10,525 nucleotides of DNA from Thermoanaerobaculia bacterium. GTDB taxonomy: Bacteria > Acidobacteriota > Thermoanaerobaculia > Gp7-AA8. The stretch lies in the NCBI GenBank assembly GCA_017883215.1, contig JADGOA010000104.1, positions 1 through 10,525 of the forward strand, read 5' to 3'. The notes under the pieces are model-generated. The model was given only the letters and a program-made list of their open reading frames with translations, was not told the DNA's origin and searched no databases. Of the stretch, positions 5,760 through 10,525 are shown one piece after another. The position numbers and the translations under genes are program-made. The number at the start of each line of letters is the position of its first letter. The stretch's first letter is position 1.

Positions 5760-8700
5760 AGCGCGAAACGCGAATCGCTTTCACGTGCGCCGAGGATCGG
5801 GCGGTCGAAGAGCTGCCGATTGAAGCTGTCCGAGGTCATGGGCGGACTGAAGAAGAAACCTTGCGCCTCATCGCACTGCCGCCGCTGCAGGAAGGCGAAC
5901 TGTTCCGCCGTTTCCACCCCCTCGGCGATGACGCGCAACTTGAGGCTTCGCGCGATCGCGATCACGGCCGAGACAATGGCATCGTCCCCCTCGTTCGTGG
6001 CCACGCCGCCGATGAACGAGCGGTCGATCTTCACGGCGTTGATCGGGAAACGGCGGAGGTAGGCCAGGGACGAATAGCCGCTGCCGAAGTCGTCGATGGC
6101 GATCGACACCCCGGCATCGCACAGCGCCCGCAGGATGTCGATGGTCAGCTCCGCGTTCTGCATGGCGGTGGTCTCGGTGATCTCGAGCTCGATGGCCGCG
6201 GGCTCGATCCCCACGTCGGAGATGGCGCGCCGGACCATCTCCACCAGATCGTTCTGCTGGAACTGGCGGGCCGAAAGGTTCACCGCCATGCGGAGATTCG
6301 CAAGCCCGCGATCCTGCCACAGCCTTGCCTCGCGGCAGGCAGCGTTCAGAACCCATTCGCCCAGCGGGATGATCAGCCGGCTCTCCTCGGCGGTGGGGAT
6401 GAACGACATCGGCTCGATGATGCCGCGATCCGGGTCATTCCACCGCACCAGCGCCTCGGCCCCCGTGATGCGGCCAGTGGCCATGTTCACCTGCGGCTGG
6501 TACATCAGCAGCAGCTGATCGTTCTGGATGGCCTTGCGCAACCGTGACTCGAGAGACAGCCGCTCCAGCGCACGGGTCTTCATCTCTGCCGTGCACAGCT
6601 GGTAATTGTTCCGGCCCGACTCCTTGGCCCGGTACATGGCGCTGTCGGCGTTGCGGAGCAGCGTCTCGACGTCGTGGCCATCGACTGGATACAGCGCGAT
6701 GCCGATGCTGGCCGACAGCTCGATGTTCATGCCGCCGATGGCCAGCGGCAGCTCCGCGGACTCCAGGATCTTCTGCGCAACCTGCACGGCATCCTCCGGA
6801 TAACGGAGGTCCGACAGGATGATGGTGAACTCGTCGCCGCCGAGGCGGGCCACCGTATCGTCCTCGCGAATGCAGCTGCGGAGGCGCTGCGACATCTCCA
6901 GGAGCAGCTCGTCGCCGGCCGTGTGGCCGAGAGTGTCGTTGACGGTCTTGAAATGATCGAGATCGATGAAGAGCACGGCCAGGGCGCGCCCCGACCGCTT
7001 GGACCTGGTGATGCTCAGGGCCAGCCGGTCGGTGAACAGCCGCCGGTTCGGAAGACGCGTCAGCACGTCATGGTAGGCGTGGTATTCGATCTGCTCTTCA
7101 GCGCGCTTGCGATCGCTGATGTCGACCAGCGTCCCGTGAATGAATTCCGACTCTCCGGTACCGACCAGCGAAAGATTCTGCAGCACCCACACATGACCGC
7201 CATCGTTTCGGCGCAGCTCGATCTCGACGCCGTTGAGGGTCGGCGAGTCACGCAGCATCTGCGCGAGCTCGTCGCGCTCGACGCGGCGCTCGTACAACTC
7301 CCCCATGTTGCGGTGGATCAGATTGGCGCGCGCGGACCCGAGCATCCGCGCGAATGTGGAGTTGCAGTCGATGATGGCTCCGTCGAAGGTGGTGACGCAG
7401 ACGCCCGCGGCGTTCTGTTCGAACAGCAGCCGGTAGCGCACTTCCGAGTCGCGCAGCGCCGCCTCGGCCGCGAATCGCGCCGTCACGTCCCGGAAGCTCC
7501 ACACCCGCACCGGCATCTCCTCGATGTACCGGCCGATCGAGTACCGCTCGAACCTGCGCCCGTCCTTGAACTCCAGGTGGTCGAAGCTCTCCGCCTCCGG
7601 CTGGGCGTATACGGCCTCGACGGTCCGCACGAAATCCGCAGGATCGGCCAGCTGCTCGAGAACATGGGCGATGGCCTTGGGGTCGTCGTGGCTCTCCAGC
7701 ACGTCCTTCGGAATTCGCCACATGTCCGCGAAGCGCTGGTTGTACGAGAGGATCTTCCCCCCCTCGCCGACCACGAGGATGCCGTCGGCCGTCGACTGCA
7801 ACGTCGACTCGAGCAGCCGCAGCGCCCGGCGGGTGTCACTCTCGGCACGCTTGCGCGCCCGCAGGTCCCGGCCGATGATCACGGCGCCGGCCGCCTCCCC
7901 GTGAAGCGTCACTGGCGAGACCGTCAGAGTGAGCTCGATGGTGTCGCCGCTCTTGGCTCGGAACTCGTATTCGCTGTTCCGAATCGACCGGCGCCGCAGC
8001 GTGTCACCGATCTCGTCGGATTCGCTGCGAACCATCAGCTCGTCGATCGGTCTTCCCGTCATTTCGTCGGTGCCGTAGCCCAGCACCGTGACGGTGGCGC
8101 TGTTGACGAACTGGATGCGGCCGTCACGATCGCAGACGAAGAGCACGTCGCCCAGCGTGTTGATGATCTCGTTTGCCGCGAGCGAGGGAGTGATCGGGAT
8201 CAGGTCATACGTCCACACCGTTTGGGCGATGACGAAGTACGCCATCAGGATGAACAGAAACCCGAACGGATAAATCGAAACACCGTAGTTCGCGGCGTAG
8301 TCGACACAGCCGAAGAAGGCCAGACCGAGGGCGATCACCAGCAGCCGGATCCGGATTCGTTCCACGCCGCGCGCCTTCCGGTGCGCGATGACGAATTCCA
8401 CGACCGCAGCGATCAGATATCCGCCAAAGAAGACGAGAAACGGCACGCTGGCCGCAGCGTCGTATCGGGGGTAGAAGCCCCAGTAGTAGTGGCGGACTCC
8501 GTCGACCAGGTAATCGGTCCCGAGCGCCAGAACCATGAACTGCGCGGCCAGAGCCCACGAGATGATCACGGCGAGGCGGCGCCGCTGCACAACGCGAAGC
8601 ATCTCGACGGCGAACTGGTAGACCGCCGCAGGAATGAACGGGATGCCAAGATAGGCCAGCCGTCCCCAGTGGAGAGCGTCGCGCGACAGATTCGCGGCGT

Positions 8701-8890
8701 ACATGCCGGTGAACGCGAGCTGCCAGATGGCGACGAAAACCGAAAGCGCGAAAAGCGCCACGCTCGCGCGTGAGACACGTCGCAGCAGCACACCGAGGCC
8801 CACGCCGACGGCCAGGATGGCCGTGGCTGCCGTCGGAATTCCGTACGGCGAGAACGAATAGAGCGTTTGGGCTGCGGGCACGATTCCCAC
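5756..8890 (-). CDS. 7TM sensor PAS-PAS-PAS-GGDEF-EAL protein (c-di-GMP synthase/phosphodiesterase)
   Basis: The 1044-residue membrane protein probably makes and/or breaks cyclic di-GMP. Seven hydrophobic segments span residues 15-225, like the 7TM region at the N-terminus of some histidine kinases, and end in VWTYDLIPITP. Three PAS-type domains follow at about 240-345, 355-475 and 480-597. The GGDEF domain (about 600-765) has the metal-binding FIDLD (641-645), the active loop GGDEF at 684-688 and an inhibitory RxxD site (REDD, 675-678) five residues before it. The EAL domain (about 780-1030) has EALVRW at 812, NLSARQF at 871, ELEITE at 901, DDFGSGYSS at 933, KID at 954, AEGVET at 989 and QG at 1010, so both active sites look complete. 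GTG 8890 is the farthest start; GTG 8881, preceded by GGTGGG, is equally possible. Net activity cannot be read from sequence. The sensed signal is unknown. Confidence 0.95.
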   Translation of the reverse strand: MGIVPAAQTLYSFSPYGIPTAATAILAVGVGLGVLLRRVSRASVALFALSVFVAIWQLAFTGMYAANLSRDALHWGRLAYLGIPFIPAAVYQFAVEMLRVVQRRRLAVIISWALAAQFMVLALGTDYLVDGVRHYYWGFYPRYDAAASVPFLVFFGGYLIAAVVEFVIAHRKARGVERIRIRLLVIALGLAFFGCVDYAANYGVSIYPFGFLFILMAYFVIAQTVWTYDLIPITPSLAANEIINTLGDVLFVCDRDGRIQFVNSATVTVLGYGTDEMTGRPIDELMVRSESDEIGDTLRRRSIRNSEYEFRAKSGDTIELTLTVSPVTLHGEAAGAVIIGRDLRARKRAESDTRRALRLLESTLQSTADGILVVGEGGKILSYNQRFADMWRIPKDVLESHDDPKAIAHVLEQLADPADFVRTVEAVYAQPEAESFDHLEFKDGRRFERYSIGRYIEEMPVRVWSFRDVTARFAAEAALRDSEVRYRLLFEQNAAGVCVTTFDGAIIDCNSTFARMLGSARANLIHRNMGELYERRVERDELAQMLRDSPTLNGVEIELRRNDGGHVWVLQNLSLVGTGESEFIHGTLVDISDRKRAEEQIEYHAYHDVLTRLPNRRLFTDRLALSITRSKRSGRALAVLFIDLDHFKTVNDTLGHTAGDELLLEMSQRLRSCIREDDTVARLGGDEFTIILSDLRYPEDAVQVAQKILESAELPLAIGGMNIELSASIGIALYPVDGHDVETLLRNADSAMYRAKESGRNNYQLCTAEMKTRALERLSLESRLRKAIQNDQLLLMYQPQVNMATGRITGAEALVRWNDPDRGIIEPMSFIPTAEESRLIIPLGEWVLNAACREARLWQDRGLANLRMAVNLSARQFQQNDLVEMVRRAISDVGIEPAAIELEITETTAMQNAELTIDILRALCDAGVSIAIDDFGSGYSSLAYLRRFPINAVKIDRSFIGGVATNEGDDAIVSAVIAIARSLKLRVIAEGVETAEQFAFLQRRQCDEAQGFFFSPPMTSDSFNRQLFDRPILGARESDSRFAL

Positions 8891-8977
8891 CGGCGAGACA
8901 ACCCATTGTGAGCGACGACGCGGCTCGCTGTCGAGTAAGTCATGCCGCCATCCAACGGCAGTGGTTGAGTGAGTTGC

Positions 8978-9610
8978 CTACTCCGCTGATGTCCCGACGG
9001 CGGAGGCGATCTCTCGCGCGATCAGGTCCGCGTACGCTGTAAGGCCGTGATCGCCGTCGGCGATGTCGATCAATCGGGAACGCGGTTGCACTCCGGCTGC
9101 GATCCACTCGTTCCACCGGCCGGAAACGAGATCGAAGGGAACCGTCTCGTCTCTGTGGCCCATGACGATCGTGACCGGCACGGCCGGAGGAGCGTAGTCC
9201 GCTTCGATCGCGTTCATCTGCTCGAAAAACGAGCGATGGATCAGGGCATCGGCGGAGCGCGCGTGGTTGAACACCGTCACGGGTTCGCCGGGAGGAAGGC
9301 GCATCAGCCATCGCGCGCCGATCCCCAGCGCCGGGGCGATGAGCACGAGCGGCGCCACCACGCCCCGGCGGACCACCTCCAGCGCGACAAGCGCACCGAG
9401 CGAGCTGCCGACCACAACCGCGGGACGGCAGCGGCGCCCCTCATCGACACCATGCGCCACCATCGCTCCCCAGTCGAGATGCTCGAAGTCAGGAACGTTG
9501 AGGTCCGGCGTGACGAGCTCCACGCCCGGCTCGAGCAAGGGCCGCAGGGCGAGAATCTTCGCACTCTGCGGCGAAGAGGCGAACCCGTGGAAGTAAAGGA
9601 CGCAGGACAC
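8978..9610 (-). CDS. Small alpha/beta hydrolase, YqiA/UPF0227-like esterase
   Basis: The product is a soluble 210-residue serine hydrolase, probably an esterase of unknown substrate. LYFHGFASSPQSAK (5-18) carries the oxyanion-hole HGF and resembles the YqiA/UPF0227 family. The nucleophile elbow is GSSLG (68-72, Ser70). The acid is Asp154 in GHRDETVP, and the base is His188 in DGDHGL. The catalytic triad is therefore complete, and the length fits the family (about 190-210). The chosen start is GTG at 9610, just before the first beta strand. The frame stays open to 9934, but that extension crosses the tandem repeat and runs antisense to the next gene, with no family-like residues. No clear Shine-Dalgarno is seen. 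The gene lies 87 bases before the GGDEF-EAL start on the same strand; that gap (8891-8977) shows no clear structure. The exact start is uncertain. Confidence 0.88.
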   Translation of the reverse strand: MSCVLYFHGFASSPQSAKILALRPLLEPGVELVTPDLNVPDFEHLDWGAMVAHGVDEGRRCRPAVVVGSSLGALVALEVVRRGVVAPLVLIAPALGIGARWLMRLPPGEPVTVFNHARSADALIHRSFFEQMNAIEADYAPPAVPVTIVMGHRDETVPFDLVSGRWNEWIAAGVQPRSRLIDIADGDHGLTAYADLIAREIASAVGTSAE

Positions 9611-9643
9611 TCGGCTTATGATCTCGCAATCGTCCCGGAGAAT

Positions 9644-9725
9644 GGTCACCGGGTCACCAGCTTGCGAGGTCGCGAGGCACGAATGCACCTCGTGACCCGG
9701 CGACCCGGCGACCCGGCGACCCGGC
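9644..9725. repeat. Inverted repeat plus 8-bp tandem repeat in a divergent intergenic region
   Basis: GACCCGGC is repeated four times without error at 9694-9725. The segment 9644-9657 (GGTCACCGGGTCAC) pairs with 9692-9705 with one mismatch, and CGAGGT at 9665-9670 pairs with ACCTCG at 9687-9692, making a nested hairpin. The element fills much of the gap between the hydrolase start (9610, minus) and the DinB-like start (9767, plus), so it overlaps the expected promoter region of both. A shorter tandem, GTCAAC twice at 9738-9749 then GTCAAG, leads directly into the ribosome-binding site of the next gene. Confidence 0.8.
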
Positions 9726-9766
9726 GTCCCCGTAACCGTCAACGTCAACGTCAAGGAGTACCCCAC

Positions 9767-10222
9767 ATGTCGACGATCGAACGAGACCTCCTGCTGCACA
9801 TCATGGATGAGGCGTACGACAAGAAGGCCTGGCACGGGCCGACCATGCGCGGCGCGCTGCGCGGCGTGAACGCAAATCAGGCGTTCTGGAGGCCTGCCCG
9901 CGGCCGCCACAACATCTGGGATTTCGTGCTGCACTGCGCGTACTGGAAGTATTCGGCATGGCGGCGTCTGACAGGCACGCGACGCGGCTCGTTTGCGCGC
10001 AAAGGAAGCAACTGGATCGAGATGCCCCCGATGCCGACTGATCGCGCATGGCGGGACGATCTCTCGCTGCTCGCCCAGTCACATCGACAACTGCGAGAGG
10101 CGGTCGCCGATGCCCCGCCGGCGATCCTCCATGCCAAGTCGAGGCTGGTCTACGGCGTGGCCGCTCACGACGTCTACCACACCGGCCAGATCCAGATCCT
10201 GAAACGGCTGTACGGACTGTGA
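9767..10222 (+). CDS. DinB-like (DinB/YfiT/DfsB superfamily) protein
   Basis: This 151-residue protein fits the DinB superfamily of four-helix-bundle, probably metal-binding proteins; some members are thiol-dependent transferases and many are uncharacterised. The likely metal triad is His56 (NIWDFVLHCAYW) with His134 and His138 (AAHDVYHTGQIQILKR), the usual spacing of the family. The N-terminal helix WHGPTMRGALRGV and the following INxxxAxWRP-like segment also fit. The start is well supported: AAGGAG at 9753-9758 lies eight bases before ATG 9767. The frame remains open upstream to 9047, but that part is antisense to the hydrolase gene and is rejected. The gene is divergent from the hydrolase and followed by dispersed repeats. 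The substrate is unknown, and no link to DNA damage should be assumed from the name. Confidence 0.9.
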   Translation: MSTIERDLLLHIMDEAYDKKAWHGPTMRGALRGVNANQAFWRPARGRHNIWDFVLHCAYWKYSAWRRLTGTRRGSFARKGSNWIEMPPMPTDRAWRDDLSLLAQSHRQLREAVADAPPAILHAKSRLVYGVAAHDVYHTGQIQILKRLYGL

Positions 10223-10256
10223 ACGGGAAGTCCTGAGTGTGCGTTCCTCCGCGCGC

Positions 10257-10307
10257 GTGTCATTCCGAGGGCGAACGGCGCGGGCGCCGCTGGAGCGGAA
10301 GTGACAC
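10257..10307. repeat. Short palindromic element related to the dispersed repeat
   Basis: GTGTCATTCC at 10257-10266 is nearly the reverse complement of GGAAGTGACAC at 10297-10307 (one base longer). The unit starts with GTCATTCCGAG (10259-10269), the same 11 bases that begin the adjoining longer element at 10309. It may be a shortened family member. It begins 34 bases after the DinB-like stop. Confidence 0.55.
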
Positions 10308-10308
10308 T

Positions 10309-10446
10309 GTCATTCCGAGCCGGCGGAACTCCGGAGGGGTGAAGCACGGCGAGGAATCCCCCGCCACCCCGGGAGTGCGGGGGATCCCTCGCTGTCCTGC
10401 GCCGCTCCGCGGCTTCGGCAGCTCGGGATGACAGGCTTGGCGCGTG
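10309..10446. repeat. Dispersed palindromic repeat, copy 2
   Basis: The terminal inverted repeats are GTCATTCCGAG at 10309-10319 and CTCGGGATGAC at 10422-10432 (one mismatch), giving a unit of about 124 bases. Bases 10353-10446 match 1-94 at 93 of 94 positions in direct orientation. After 10446 the copies diverge, this one having an extra TG. No transposase or other gene lies inside. The remaining bases, 10447-10525, show no feature I can support. Confidence 0.85.
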
Positions 10447-10525
10447 TGTCATTAGAAGATCGCATGCGGCCGACACATGCCCAGCCGAGGAGACATCCCA
10501 CAGGCCCGGATAATTCGCCTTCCGT

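Noticed and set aside
6674..8773. 699-codon open frame on the plus strand, antisense to the GGDEF-EAL gene
   Set aside because: It lies wholly opposite a well-supported gene. Its product is rich in Arg, His, Asp and Val with no domain, as expected from the opposite strand of GC-rich coding DNA.
9047..9766. Upstream extension of the DinB-like frame
   Set aside because: It is antisense to the hydrolase with its complete catalytic triad, and a good ribosome-binding site precedes ATG 9767.
9611..9934. N-terminal extension of the hydrolase to 9934
   Set aside because: It translates the tandem repeat and the reverse of the DinB-like gene; the family fold begins at VLYFHGF.
1..10525. Insertion sequence, prophage or defence island
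   Set aside because: No transposase, integrase, phage, nuclease or toxin-antitoxin gene is visible; all seven genes are housekeeping, signalling or small enzymes. No tRNA or rRNA gene was recognised.

Overview
The window is about 10.5 kb of GC-rich bacterial chromosome carrying seven protein-coding genes. All seven look intact, and almost every gap between them is filled with palindromic repeat DNA. The gene set is housekeeping plus signalling: tRNA modification, purine synthesis and cyclic-di-GMP metabolism. The high GC, the soil-type signalling protein and the many unrelated short repeat families suggest an Acidobacteriota-like or similar environmental bacterium. That placement is inference from general character; no marker in the window proves it.

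Layout. Bases 1-124 hold a dispersed repeat. Plus-strand genes follow: tsaE (139-561), then a nested inverted-repeat element (605-780), purL (857-3142), a G-rich inverted repeat (3145-3288) and purF (3347-4783). A hairpin (4793-4841) separates purF from the convergent minus-strand block. That block is a membrane-anchored protein of unknown function (4849-5487), two adjacent REP-like palindromic elements (5539-5759), and a large 7TM-PAS-PAS-PAS-GGDEF-EAL protein (5756-8890). A small alpha/beta hydrolase (8978-9610, minus) and a DinB-like protein (9767-10222, plus) diverge from a gap holding an inverted repeat and an 8-bp tandem repeat. The window ends in more repeats, including a 93/94-identical direct copy of the one at its start.

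How the genes work together. PurF and PurL catalyse the first and fourth steps of de novo IMP synthesis. PurL is the short form that needs PurS and PurQ, which are not in this window. PurF has all four cysteines of the iron-sulphur (Bacillus-type) class. TsaE belongs to t6A tRNA modification and has no obvious functional link to the purine genes. The GGDEF-EAL protein has complete synthase and phosphodiesterase motifs and stands alone as a membrane sensor. The hydrolase and the DinB-like protein are small enzymes of unknown substrate.

The most unusual content is between the genes. Several different palindromic families abut start or stop codons. In one case the TAG stop codon of the GGDEF-EAL gene lies inside the GTAG tetranucleotide of a REP-like hairpin, within a structure resembling a REPIN. 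No defence system, CRISPR array, transposase or prophage gene was seen.
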